Assembly (NCBI GenBank): GCA_019311115.1
Contig: JAFDDB010000007.1
Coordinates: 1 to 59,995, forward strand
Direction: 5' to 3'
Source of the DNA: Deltaproteobacteria bacterium
GTDB lineage: Bacteria; Myxococcota_A; UBA9160; SZUA-336
DNA length: 59,995 bases
Each line of letters starts with the position of its first letter. Within the stretch, counting starts at the first letter, position 1. The position numbers and the translations under genes were made by a program. The notes below the pieces were generated by a model. It did no database searches, had not been told where the DNA came from, and worked only from the letters and a program-made list of their open reading frames with translations. Below are positions 1 through 7,742 of the stretch, one piece after another.

Positions 1-759
1 GACAACGTCGACCAGCTGCAGAACCTGCAGATCTGGAGCCGCGTCGCGCAGCAGATGATCCCGCTGCAGCAGGTCACCCTGGGCGAAGAGACCCTCTACG
101 AGGACGAGATCATCTACCGGCGGGACCGCAGGCGCACGCTCACGGTACTGGCGGACCCGAAGACGATCCCCGCGACGGTGCTCTTCGACCGCCTGCGTCC
201 ACAGATCGAGGCGCTCGACTATCCGCCCGGCTACCGGGTGGAGTGGGGTGGCGACTACGAGGACACCAAGAACGCGCAGGAGCCGCTCCTGGCCAGCATC
301 CCGTACTTCATCGCGGCCATGTTCCTGATCACGGTCCTGCTCTTCAACTCGCTGAGGCAGCCGGCGGTGATCTGGCTCTGTGTCCCGCTCGCGGTCATCG
401 GCGTGACGGCCGGCCTGCTGGCGACGGGCCAACCGTTCGGCTTCATGGCGCTGCTCGGGTTCCTGAGCCTGATGGGCATGCTGATCAAGAATGCGGTCGT
501 GCTGGTGGACCAGATCAACCTCGAGATCCACGAGGGCCGCGAGCTTCTGCCCGCCATCATCGAGGCCGGTGTGAGCCGTCTGCGCCCGGTGTCGATGGCC
601 GCCGCGACGACGGCGCTGGGCATGATCCCGCTGATCTTCGATGCCTTCTTCATCGCCATGGCGGTCACGATCATCGGCGGCCTGGTCTTCGCGACCGTGC
701 TCACGATGGTCGTCGTCCCGACGCTCTACGCGCTGTTCTTCGGCGCCCCCTCCGAGTAG
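1..759 (+). CDS. RND-family efflux transporter, C-terminal part (5' end outside window)
   Basis: The reading frame is open from base 1, so the ORF-track start at 55 is an internal Met and only the last ~252 residues are in the window. The visible part has the RND pattern: the end of a periplasmic loop, then hydrophobic segments beginning at IPYFIAAMFLITVLLF, the conserved cytoplasmic-side motif LMGMLIKNAVVLVDQI, and a final helix ending TMVVVPTLYALFFG. RND pumps are proton-driven inner-membrane exporters working with a periplasmic adaptor and an outer-membrane channel. Those partners would lie to the left. Substrate class (HAE1 drug-type or other) cannot be told from this piece. Its 3' end overlaps the convergent radical SAM gene by 34 bp. 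Confidence 0.9.
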   Translation, partial: DNVDQLQNLQIWSRVAQQMIPLQQVTLGEETLYEDEIIYRRDRRRTLTVLADPKTIPATVLFDRLRPQIEALDYPPGYRVEWGGDYEDTKNAQEPLLASIPYFIAAMFLITVLLFNSLRQPAVIWLCVPLAVIGVTAGLLATGQPFGFMALLGFLSLMGMLIKNAVVLVDQINLEIHEGRELLPAIIEAGVSRLRPVSMAAATTALGMIPLIFDAFFIAMAVTIIGGLVFATVLTMVVVPTLYALFFGAPSE

Positions 760-1991
760 CCGCCTCGCGCCGAAACGAACCCACGCCACTCGAACGCTTG
801 GCGATCGGCGCGGAGCGCGCGGCCCATGGCCTCGAAGACGGGCAAGGTGTGCGCGTAGAAGAGCTTGTAGCCCTCGCACAGGTGGTTGAGGCCGGGCTCA
901 CCCGCCGCCGTGCGGTCGGTCCGGTCGGCCGGACAGCCGCCGTGGCAGTAGCGGCGGTAGCGGCACTCCCGGCAGTCGCGGGGCAGCGTTTCCGACTTTG
1001 CGGCTCCGAAGCGAAGCGCCTGCTCCGAGTCGGCGAGTTCCGCCAGCGTCGTCTGCATCAGGTTTCCGATCCGGTGCTCCGGGGTCACGAAGTGATCGCA
1101 CGAGAACACGTCGCCGTTGTGCTCCATGGCGAGGCTCCGGCCGCACTCCGCGCTGTGCACGCAGAGCGATGAGGGCATGCCGAGGACGAGGCCGAGCATC
1201 ATGTCGAAGTGCTGAACGAACACGTGGCCGACGTCGCGCTCGAGCCAGCGGTCGAAGATCGCGTTCATGAAGCCCCCGAACTGGAGGCCACTGACGCTGC
1301 GTGGCGAGACCCCGGCCCCGTCGACCCGCTCCACGACGGGAATGAACTGCATGTACCGCGAGCCGAGGGACTTCAGGTAGTCGAAGATCCGCTCCCCACT
1401 GTCTCCGTTGTGCGCCTGGATGCAGGTCAGCGTGTTGAACTCGACGCCGTTGCGGACCAGCGCTTCGAGCCCCCGGAGCGCCGGCTGGTGGGAGCCCTTT
1501 CCGCGCTCGTCGACGCGATAGCGGTCGTGCAGGTCGGGAGGCCCGTCGATGCTGATCCCGACCAGGAAGCCCTCGTCGCGCAAGAAGCGCGCCCACTCGT
1601 CGTCGAGCCGCGTTCCGTTGGTCTGCAGGGCGTTGTGGATCTCGACTCCGTGCGGCGCGAAACGCCGCTGCAGGTCGAGCGCGCGGCGGAAGAAGTCGAG
1701 CCCCATCAGCGTGGGCTCGCCCCCCTGCCAGGCGAACTCCACTTGGCGCGCGCCCGCCGGCCGGCTCTCGATCCGCTCGCGCACGTAGCGCTCGAGCACG
1801 GGGTCCGGCATGCGGAAGTTCTCGTCGCGCGGGTAGAGCGACACCTTGTCCAGGTAGAAGCAGTACTCGCAGCGCAGGTTGCAGAGCGGGCCGATCGGCT
1901 TCGCCAAGACGTGGAAGGGCCGGCGCGCGTGTGCGCTGGGCTGGCCAGGGGCGGCGGCCTCGGGACTCCCTCGGGTCGTGTCCGCGTCCAT
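726..1991 (-). CDS. Radical SAM/SPASM protein, anaerobic sulfatase-maturase-like
   Basis: The 421-residue protein has the radical SAM [4Fe-4S] motif CNLRCEYC at about residues 37-44, and the sequence FAWQGGEPTLMG typical of anaerobic sulfatase maturases (anSME). A cysteine-rich SPASM region follows (CVHSAECGRS, then FSCDHF, then CRECRYRRYCHGGCPAD), which would bind two auxiliary clusters. anSMEs convert an active-site Cys or Ser of a sulfatase to formylglycine in the cytoplasm. No sulfatase lies in the window, so the target is unknown, and another SPASM peptide-modifying role remains possible. It is transcribed divergently from the CBS gene across about 98 bp and converges on the RND gene. 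Confidence 0.82.
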   Translation of the reverse strand: MDADTTRGSPEAAAPGQPSAHARRPFHVLAKPIGPLCNLRCEYCFYLDKVSLYPRDENFRMPDPVLERYVRERIESRPAGARQVEFAWQGGEPTLMGLDFFRRALDLQRRFAPHGVEIHNALQTNGTRLDDEWARFLRDEGFLVGISIDGPPDLHDRYRVDERGKGSHQPALRGLEALVRNGVEFNTLTCIQAHNGDSGERIFDYLKSLGSRYMQFIPVVERVDGAGVSPRSVSGLQFGGFMNAIFDRWLERDVGHVFVQHFDMMLGLVLGMPSSLCVHSAECGRSLAMEHNGDVFSCDHFVTPEHRIGNLMQTTLAELADSEQALRFGAAKSETLPRDCRECRYRRYCHGGCPADRTDRTAAGEPGLNHLCEGYKLFYAHTLPVFEAMGRALRADRQAFEWRGFVSARGGYSEGAPKNSA

Positions 1992-2089
1992 GTCAGCCGC
2001 AGTGGAGACGAGACGGACGTCCCGGTCAAGCTCCGTCAGCAGCGCCAGCGGCGACGCCGCCGGGTCAAGTTGCCGCCCGGCTTCGGCCG

Positions 2090-2482
2090 ATGAACCACGC
2101 GATGAGCGTCGAGAACATCATGACCGCGAAGGTGGTTTCGATCGAGCCGGGCTGCCCGCTCGTCGAGGTCGTGAAGAAGCTCTACGCATACGGCGTCTCG
2201 TGCGTGCTGGTCTGCGAGGACGAGCTTCCGGTGGGCATCATCAGCGAGCGCGACATCATCGGCTACGCGCTGAACCTGGCCACTGGAAAGGCCGAGCCGC
2301 GCGAGACGGCCACCGACCTGATGACCTCTCCGCTGACGACGGTGCGATCCGATGCGCCGGTCGACGACGCCGTCGCGATCGTCACCGAGCACCGCATCCG
2401 GCACCTGCCGGTGGTCGACGCCGACGGCAAGCTCGTCGGGCTGCTCACCCAGAGCAACCTGCTGCACGCCCTGTCGGACTAG
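2090..2482 (+). CDS. Tandem CBS-domain protein (130 aa)
   Basis: A stand-alone Bateman module of two CBS repeats: MSVENIMTAKVVSIEPG... with GIISERDI in the first repeat and ATDLMTSPLTTV... IRHLPVVDADGKLVGLLTQSNLL in the second. Such proteins bind adenosine nucleotides and are often induced by stress or low oxygen. The ORF track begins far upstream at 1931, but homology starts at the ATG at 2090 (MNHAMSV); an alternative ATG lies at 2102. No strong ribosome binding site is visible. Two similar CBS proteins are encoded at 10684 and 13732, so the window holds three paralogues. It ends 13 bp before the convergent selenoprotein gene. Confidence 0.85.
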   Translation: MNHAMSVENIMTAKVVSIEPGCPLVEVVKKLYAYGVSCVLVCEDELPVGIISERDIIGYALNLATGKAEPRETATDLMTSPLTTVRSDAPVDDAVAIVTEHRIRHLPVVDADGKLVGLLTQSNLLHALSD

Positions 2483-2495
2483 GAGCTCCGCCCGG

Positions 2496-3356
2496 CTAGC
2501 TCTTCTCGCGCCTCTTCTTCATCAGCGCGATGATCGGAGACGGCTCGGCCGGGTGCCACTTCGTCTCCTTGGGCTCCTCGTGCCAGGTGAACGGCAGGTG
2601 CTCCACGTGTCCGGGCGCCTTCGCGCTATCGAACACGGCCAGGGCGGCGCGAAGAACCGCCATCTGCGTCTCCGCGTCACCGACGTCCCCGTAGGGACGG
2701 CCGAACGGGTGCTCGATGGCGGCGACGCGCGGCATTCCGACCAGCTTCTGGAACGGCCAGATCATGTTGAGCGTGACCGTCGGGATTCCCGCCTCTTCGA
2801 TCTTGCGTGCGACCAGTCCGACCGACCGGCAGCAGTCGGGTCAGACGGGTGCGAGCAGCACCAGGTCGACCTGCTCGGCGACCATGGACCGGGCGATCTC
2901 GGGCGCGCTCTCGTTCTCGAGCACGCTCGAGTCAGCGCCCTGGAACCCCATGATCGAGTAGTGGGTGTCGGCCATGGACCCGACCTCGCCGGAGCCGACA
3001 AGCTCGCGAAGCCGGTCGAGCGGCAGCGCCACATTGAGGTCGCGCTCGATGTAGCCCGTGTCGATGTGCAGGTGGTTCGACTCGATGGTGGCGCAGGTCG
3101 CGTCGCTGCGCAGGGCGCGCCAGCTCGGGTCTCCCCAGGTGGGGCGCTTGCGTTCGCCTTCCATGTCGAACGGCTTGTCGCCCTTCATCGAGATGCCCGC
3201 CGTCGAGAGCAGCGCCAGCTTCGACTCCGAGAGCGGCTTCTGCACCGGCGTCCACGGGATCTCGGCGTACGCCGGTTCGTCGGGAATGCTCCCCGAGAGC
3301 ACGTTCTCGAGGAACCGGCCCGCGAAGCGCCAGGGGTCCACCTGCCGTGTCGTCAT
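2496..3356 (-). CDS. GrdB/PrdB-family selenoprotein 1 with UxxC motif (286 aa, Sec172)
   Basis: The ORF track splits this gene into 2841..3356 and 2496..2765, which are in the same frame and separated only by a TGA at 2841-2843 plus 25 sense codons. Read through, the protein is continuous and matches the glycine/sarcosine/betaine/D-proline reductase selenoprotein B family in its short form: VDLVLLAPV-U-PDCCRSVGLVARKIEEAGIPTVTL. The UGA becomes Sec172 in a UPDC (UxxC) redox motif. A bSECIS hairpin follows the UGA (separate entry). A paralogue at 7743-8501 has the same layout. The start is an ATG preceded by GGAGTGGAGA. True GrdB works with other glycine reductase subunits, none of which are here, so the substrate is unknown. 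The gene is last in a minus-strand run with the alcohol dehydrogenase, whose stop lies 40 bp upstream. Confidence 0.9.
2812..2828 (-). promoter_or_regulatory. Bacterial SECIS element of selenoprotein 1
   Basis: Starting 12 nt after the UGA, the transcript reads CCGGUC-GGUCG-GACUGG: a 6-bp stem (one G-U pair) with a 5-nt apical loop GGUCG beginning 18 nt after the UGA. This fits the known bSECIS rules: loop 16-37 nt from the UGA, 3-14 nt in size, with a G in its first two positions. The GGUC loop also resembles the E. coli fdhF element recognised by SelB. Confidence 0.85.
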
Positions 3357-3396
3357 CGTCTGTCTCCACTCCTTCCGATCAGGAGTCCAGGGGGAT

Positions 3397-4452
3397 TCAA
3401 GGTTCGAGCACGACCTTCAGCACGCCGTCGGCGTGCGACGCGAAGAGCTCGTAGGCCGCCGCGCCTTCGGCGAGCGGCATGCGGTGCGTGATCAGCTCGG
3501 ACGGATCGAGCCGTCCGCCCTGGATCAGCGCCAGGAGCTGCGCGGCGTACTGCTGAGGGTTCACCAGCCCGCCGCGGAGCGTCAGGTTCTTGAGCAGGAA
3601 GAGCGCCCACGGAAGGTCCACGTTGGCGACGATCACGCCGGCCACCGAGATCACGCCACCCGCGCGCAGCAGCAGCGCGGCCTGCGAAACCAGCTCCGCC
3701 CGGCCGACGGCCTCGATCACGCTGTCGGCGCCCTCGCCTCCGGTCAGCTCGAGGACGCGCTGCAGCACGTTCTCCTTCTCGGGGTGAATCACGTCGCAGC
3801 CGCGCTTGCCGGCGAGCGCGAGACGCCCCTCGTCGGGGTCGATCGCGATCACTCGCGCGGCCCCCCGAACCTGCGCGCAGCGCTGCGCGAGAGCCCCGAC
3901 CGGACCACACCCGAACACGACCACGTGAGAGCCGGCCTCGACGCGCGCGAAGTCCGCAGCCATGTACGCGGTCGGCAGGATGTCGGTCAAGAAGAGCGCC
4001 TGCTCGTCCGTCACGTCATCGGGAATCGCGAACACGTTGACGTCGGCGAACGGCACGCGAATGCGCTCGGCCTGTCCACCGGGGTACGCCGACCCGAAGC
4101 CCAGCACGTTGCTGCGCGTGCCTCCGGCCGTCGTCACGGCGCACGCGCTGTAGAGGCCGCGCCGGCAGCGCGGGCAGCTGCCACAGCCGAGCACGGCCGA
4201 GACGAACACGCGGTCGCCGGTCGCGAGCGTGTGCACGGCGCTGCCGACCTCTTCGACGACGCCTACCAACTCATGCCCGACGGTGAAGCCGGTCTCGGGC
4301 GACGGCATGGCCCCGTGCCACAGGTGGAGATCCGAGCCGCAGATCGTGCTGCGCGTGACGCGCAGGACCACGTCGGTCGCCGCCTCGACCTCGGGAGCGG
4401 GAACGTCCTGGAGCCGCATGTCCCGCGCGCCGTGGTAGGTGATCGCCTGCAT
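3397..4452 (-). CDS. Zinc-dependent medium-chain alcohol dehydrogenase
   Basis: This 351-residue MDR-family enzyme has catalytic zinc ligands in TICGSD (C38), GHE (H60, E61) and the structural zinc set CGSCPRCRRGLYSAC (C90, C93, C96, C104). The NAD(P)-binding glycine motif is VVVFGCGPVGALA. Length and motifs match threonine/formaldehyde-type alcohol dehydrogenases. It would oxidise an alcohol or reduce an aldehyde in the cytoplasm; the substrate cannot be read from sequence. Placement between a DppA-like peptidase (18 bp upstream) and a GrdB-like selenoprotein (40 bp downstream), all on the minus strand, suggests one transcript. A glutathione- or selenoprotein-linked role is only speculation. 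Confidence 0.9.
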   Translation of the reverse strand: MQAITYHGARDMRLQDVPAPEVEAATDVVLRVTRSTICGSDLHLWHGAMPSPETGFTVGHELVGVVEEVGSAVHTLATGDRVFVSAVLGCGSCPRCRRGLYSACAVTTAGGTRSNVLGFGSAYPGGQAERIRVPFADVNVFAIPDDVTDEQALFLTDILPTAYMAADFARVEAGSHVVVFGCGPVGALAQRCAQVRGAARVIAIDPDEGRLALAGKRGCDVIHPEKENVLQRVLELTGGEGADSVIEAVGRAELVSQAALLLRAGGVISVAGVIVANVDLPWALFLLKNLTLRGGLVNPQQYAAQLLALIQGGRLDPSELITHRMPLAEGAAAYELFASHADGVLKVVLEP

Positions 4453-4470
4453 GCGCCGATGATACCCGGT

Positions 4471-5271
4471 TCAGACCACGAACATGAGCGCCCGCAGGAT
4501 CTCGAAGTAGCTGTCGTGCTCGATGCGGATCGTGTGCGGGTCTACCTGCTTCGCGCCGGGATACTGCGAAGCGGCGTAGGCGAGCGTGTGCGACTTGTAG
4601 GCGATCTCGAGCCGCGTGTGGCCGGGCGGCTCGATGCGCGCGCGTTCAAGGTCGCCCGAGAGCGCGCGGCCCACGCCGTCGCGAATGGCCTCGACAGCTT
4701 CGGCAGGATGAACGCTCTCCTGGGACGGCCCCTCTCCCCACTTGGTCGCGAACGTGACCGTCGCCGGGTTGAAGGCCATGACTTCGGCGCAGAGGGTGCG
4801 GTCGCCTGAGACGAAGACGACCGGCACGCCGGAGAGCGCGGCCGCCAGCGCGTGGATGCGGTACTCCGAGGCGGGCTCTCCGTTGAGCCGGATCTCCGCC
4901 ACCTTCATCGACGACATGGTGTGCGCCAGCGGGTTGCCGCCGGCGCCCGCCCGCGCGTGGTAGCCCACGAAGAGCGCGGCGTCGAAGTCGTCCTCGAGCC
5001 CCTGGACCATGCCGTAGGGGTGGCCGCTCCAGCCCCGGATCAGGCGCACACCGCGCGGAAGCTCACCGGCGCTCAGGTTGTTGGCGCCGGCGTGTGCGTC
5101 CTTGACGAGCACCTCGGTAGCGCCCGCGGCCTGCGCACCCTCGCACGCCGCCGCGACCTCGGCGGTCATCTGCCGCTGGAACGGATGGTAGACGGGGTTG
5201 GACTTGCGGGCCTCCTCCCAGCTGGTGATGCCGGTGACGCCCTCGATGTCCGCGCTGATGAAGACCTTCAC
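4471..5271 (-). CDS. dppA: D-aminopeptidase DppA-like, M55 family
   Basis: This 266-residue protein begins MKVFISADIEGVTG, the hallmark of the M55 D-aminopeptidase family. Residues D8 and E10 (the DxE pair), H60 in VKDAHAGANN and H105 in GYHARAG fall at the positions of the zinc ligands of the Bacillus DppA decamer. These enzymes release N-terminal D-amino acids from short peptides, often during peptidoglycan or dipeptide recycling. No dipeptide transporter is adjacent, unlike the Bacillus operon. It lies between the P450 and the alcohol dehydrogenase on the same strand. Family assignment is secure; the physiological substrate is not. Confidence 0.88.
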   Translation of the reverse strand: MKVFISADIEGVTGITSWEEARKSNPVYHPFQRQMTAEVAAACEGAQAAGATEVLVKDAHAGANNLSAGELPRGVRLIRGWSGHPYGMVQGLEDDFDAALFVGYHARAGAGGNPLAHTMSSMKVAEIRLNGEPASEYRIHALAAALSGVPVVFVSGDRTLCAEVMAFNPATVTFATKWGEGPSQESVHPAEAVEAIRDGVGRALSGDLERARIEPPGHTRLEIAYKSHTLAYAASQYPGAKQVDPHTIRIEHDSYFEILRALMFVV

Positions 5272-5330
5272 GCCCTCAGGATAGCCTACGCCGTCCGACG
5301 GGTGACGGAAGACGTCGAGGGGCGCTGAGC

Positions 5331-6545
5331 TCAGGCGGAGACCAACTCCACGGCCAGTCGCTTGGGCCCGCGCAGGATGAAGCTAGGCGTGCGCTCGATC
5401 GGCTCGTCGTCGGTGCGCTCGAAGCTCTTGGTGCGCTTCAACAGCTCGTCCAGGGCCACGCGCGCCTCGAGGCGCGCCAGGTGCGAGCCCATGCAGTAGT
5501 GCACGCCGAACCCGAAGCTCAGGTGGTGGTTCGGGTCGCGCGTGACGTCGAAGCGGTCGGGATTCTCGAACACGGACTCGTCGCGGTTCGCGGAGCCTAG
5601 CCACGTGAGAACCGACTCGCCCTCGGCGATCTTCTCGGACCCGATCTGCGTCGGCCGGGTCGCGATGCGCACGGTGGACTGAACCGACGAGTCGAAACGC
5701 AGGACCTCGTTGATCGCGGTCGGGACGAGCCCCGGGTCGGCGCGCAGGCGCGCGAGCTCGCCCGGGTGCGCCAGCAGCTGGACGACGATGTTCCCGATCA
5801 GGTTGCGGGTCGTCTCGTTGCCGGCGATCAGCAGCACGCTCAGCATCGTCAGCATCTCGGCGCGCGTCAGGCGGTCGCCATCGCGCTCGGCCGACACCAG
5901 CTGCGTCAGCAGGTCCTCTCGCGGCTCACGGGTGCGCGCGTCGAGCAGGTGCGAGAAGTAGGCGTCCATCTCGCGCGACACCTCGGCTCGCTCGCGCGCC
6001 GCCACGGGGTCGATCGACATGCCGCCGAGTCCTTCGCCCAGGTTCTCGGCGATCTTGTCGGACCACTCCTTGAACTGGCGACGGTCCGCGGTCGGCACGC
6101 CGATCAGCTCGGCGATCACGATGACCGGCAGCGGGTAGCAGAACGCCTCGACGAAGTCGACGCGGCCCTGCGCCAGCGCGTCGTCGAGCAGCTCTGCGGC
6201 GATCTCGCGCAGGCGTCCCTCGAGCCCGCGGATCCTGCGCGGAGTGAAGCCACGGTTGACGAAGCCGCGCAGGCGGTCGTGCTCGGGGGGATCCTGCCCG
6301 AGCATGCTCTGCGCCCGCTCGCCGTCGATCCCGAGCTCCTCGGCGTTGGGCGGCTGCGGGAAGCGCGACGACCACAGGTCGGCGTCGCTCAGGACCGCCA
6401 TGATGTCCGCGTGGCGGAACAGCGAGAGCATCGGCAAGCCGGCGTGGCGGTGGACCGGGCTCTCTGCGCGGCCGCGCGCGTAGATCGGGAACGGGTCGTC
6501 GACGAAGGCGGGGTCCGCCGGATTGAAGTCGAATGGGCCGGCCAC
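5331..6545 (-). CDS. Cytochrome P450 (bacterial class I type)
   Basis: A soluble P450 of about 404 residues. It shows the I-helix oxygen-activation motif LLIAGNETTRN, the ExxR of helix K (NEVLRF), and the haem-binding loop FGFGVHYCMGSHLARLEARVAL with the cysteine thiolate. I place the start at the GTG at 6545 (MAGPFDFNPADP), preceded by AGGGAGAG; the ORF-track ATG at 6587 adds a non-homologous leader. Class I P450s take electrons from a ferredoxin; a small ferredoxin gene lies at 9271. A TATGAC-N4-GTCATA-type palindrome sits about 80 bp upstream, and a similar one precedes the ferredoxin, which suggests joint control. The substrate is unknown. Confidence 0.92.
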   Translation of the reverse strand: MAGPFDFNPADPAFVDDPFPIYARGRAESPVHRHAGLPMLSLFRHADIMAVLSDADLWSSRFPQPPNAEELGIDGERAQSMLGQDPPEHDRLRGFVNRGFTPRRIRGLEGRLREIAAELLDDALAQGRVDFVEAFCYPLPVIVIAELIGVPTADRRQFKEWSDKIAENLGEGLGGMSIDPVAARERAEVSREMDAYFSHLLDARTREPREDLLTQLVSAERDGDRLTRAEMLTMLSVLLIAGNETTRNLIGNIVVQLLAHPGELARLRADPGLVPTAINEVLRFDSSVQSTVRIATRPTQIGSEKIAEGESVLTWLGSANRDESVFENPDRFDVTRDPNHHLSFGFGVHYCMGSHLARLEARVALDELLKRTKSFERTDDEPIERTPSFILRGPKRLAVELVSA

Positions 6546-6624
6546 GTCAGCTCTCCCTGTTTGCGCCGTGCCCCGTGCCGGCAGCACCTTCTGGGCAGCG
6601 TATCTGGCCGGCCGGGATCTCCCG

Positions 6625-6640
6625 TATGACCGCGATCATG
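6625..6640. promoter_or_regulatory. Operator-like palindrome A (TATGAC-CGCG-ATCATG)
   Basis: A 16-bp dyad about 80 bp upstream of the P450 start. It matches the shared pattern TATGAC-N4-GTCATA with two differences in the right arm. Likely a dimeric repressor or activator site. Confidence 0.5.
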
Positions 6641-6932
6641 CGCGACCATCGGTCAGGGGTTCAGACATCGCGCGCGAGTACCGAGCGGAGTCCAGCAGCG
6701 GTGCAGCCCACGAGATGCGGAAGCGGGCGGGCGGCCCGCTTCCGCGGAGGACGGCGCAGAGTGCAGGTGCATGAGTGCACTCCGGGCGAACGCGACGCGA
6801 GGACCAAACAGGCCGGGCGCAATCGCGGTCACGCCCAGGCCGATGGGTCAACTCGAGTCTTGCGCCATCCCCAATCCCGAGTGAAGTCTTCTCGAACCAG
6901 ACCCACGATAGGAGACGCGCGTCGCCGGCAGG

Positions 6933-6948
6933 TATGACTCGCGTCATA
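6933..6948. promoter_or_regulatory. Operator-like palindrome B (TATGAC-TCGC-GTCATA, perfect)
   Basis: A perfect 6+4+6 dyad within the non-coding stretch upstream of the P450. It defines the consensus for the other three copies. Confidence 0.55.
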
Positions 6949-7022
6949 TCTGCGCGCACCTCTCCGGGCGAAGGGCCGGGCACTCCGAAGAAAACACCCA
7001 GTCGGGAAAAATCCGGGCCGGA

Positions 7023-7038
7023 CATGACCACCGTCATA
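7023..7038. promoter_or_regulatory. Operator-like palindrome C (CATGAC-CACC-GTCATA)
   Basis: Third copy of the dyad, 90 bp from copy B and with one mismatch to the consensus. The 90-bp distance is close to a whole number of helical turns if two dimers interact. Confidence 0.5.
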
Positions 7039-7072
7039 CTCGGCCACCCCGCCTCGGTCTAGCCTGCATCTA

Positions 7073-7099
7073 CTCCTGCGCGGGCAGGGAACGCAGGAG
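7073..7099. terminator. Hairpin, 8-bp perfect arms (CTCCTGCG / CGCAGGAG)
   Basis: Perfect inverted repeat with an 11-nt loop, immediately next to a stronger 12-bp hairpin. Both lie downstream of the minus-strand membrane protein gene at 7180. No T-run follows, so it may only stall or protect the transcript end. Confidence 0.4.
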
Positions 7100-7104
7100 C
7101 AAGT

Positions 7105-7146
7105 GCTCCCCTGTGAGTGACAGATCGGTGTTGTTCACAGGGGAGC
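7105..7146. terminator. Hairpin, 12-bp perfect arms (GCTCCCCTGTGA / TCACAGGGGAGC)
   Basis: A perfect 12-bp inverted repeat with an 18-nt loop, 34 bp beyond the stop of the minus-strand gene at 7180. It is the strongest candidate transcript end for the selenoprotein 2/membrane protein group, although without a T-run. It could instead be a protein site. Confidence 0.45.
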
Positions 7147-7179
7147 CAACTCCTCGCCCCGAGTCGCCACGGCGATTCG

Positions 7180-7710
7180 TCACGACGGCTCGTCTCCGGA
7201 GTAGACGCGCACCAGCAAGCAGATCCCCGTCCCCGCCAGCCCGAGCGTGCACATGCCGGAGCCGGGAACCGCGAGCCAGATGAGCGCGTCCTTTGCGGCG
7301 GCCGTGCTTCCGATGCCCGGCGCGAGCAGCCCGGCGGCCAGCCAGAAGAAGCCGTACACCAGCGCTCCCGCGCCGAACAGCAAGCCCGAGCCCCGCGCAA
7401 GCCGACTCGGCGGACCGAGCAGCGCGAGCAGCAGCGACGCGGCCAGCGCGGCCGTCCCCAGGGCGTTCGCGTGCAGGTGCGCGCGCTTGAAGTAGGTCCA
7501 CGACTTGCGCACGACGGCCGCCGCAGCGTCGGTGTCCCCGTCGTAGGTGTCCTCGAGGACGGCCTGAGCCGAGTCCTCCAGGTAGCCCTTCATCAGACCT
7601 TCGGCGACTCCGAATGCGCCACCTAGCGTGAACCCGAACATGATCGCCGCAAGCGCGAGCAGGATTCCCGGTGCCAGGGGTCGAAGCCGTTCCCGTGCGA
7701 AGTCGTTCAT
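7180..7710 (-). CDS. Small multi-pass membrane protein of unknown function (176 aa)
   Basis: I do not recognise a family. The 176-residue protein has hydrophobic segments near PLAPGILLALAAIMFGFTLGGAF, NALGTAALAASLLLALLG, GLLFGAGALVYGFFWLAAGLL and GMCTLGLAGTGICLLVRV, so four or five membrane spans are likely. The segment YFKRAHLHANALG puts two histidines at the entry to a helix, a possible haem or metal site. It follows selenoprotein 2 by 32 bp on the same strand and is probably co-transcribed with it. Twin hairpins follow its stop. Confidence 0.72.
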   Translation of the reverse strand: MNDFARERLRPLAPGILLALAAIMFGFTLGGAFGVAEGLMKGYLEDSAQAVLEDTYDGDTDAAAAVVRKSWTYFKRAHLHANALGTAALAASLLLALLGPPSRLARGSGLLFGAGALVYGFFWLAAGLLAPGIGSTAAAKDALIWLAVPGSGMCTLGLAGTGICLLVRVYSGDEPS

Positions 7711-7742
7711 GCGCTGCGTCCTCCTCTCGTGTCCTGTCTTGT

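Larger units (their letters stand above)
6546..7179. other. Non-coding stretch with repeated operator palindromes and two hairpins
   Basis: This 634-bp stretch lies between the P450 and a small membrane protein gene. The ORFs predicted across it overlap each other on both strands and show no family features, so I read it as non-coding. It holds three TATGAC-N4-GTCATA palindromes (6625, 6933, 7023) and two back-to-back inverted repeats at 7073-7146, each entered separately. Confidence 0.6.

Noticed and set aside
2841-2843. Reading the TGA as a pseudogene-making stop or sequencing error
   Set aside because: The same TGA context, same UxxC motif and a matching downstream hairpin occur in the paralogue at 8019, so Sec decoding is the simpler explanation.
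6636-7037. 133-aa ORF and several overlapping ORFs between the P450 and the membrane protein gene
   Set aside because: No motifs, conflicting frames on both strands, and the palindromic sites fall inside them. Better read as non-coding.
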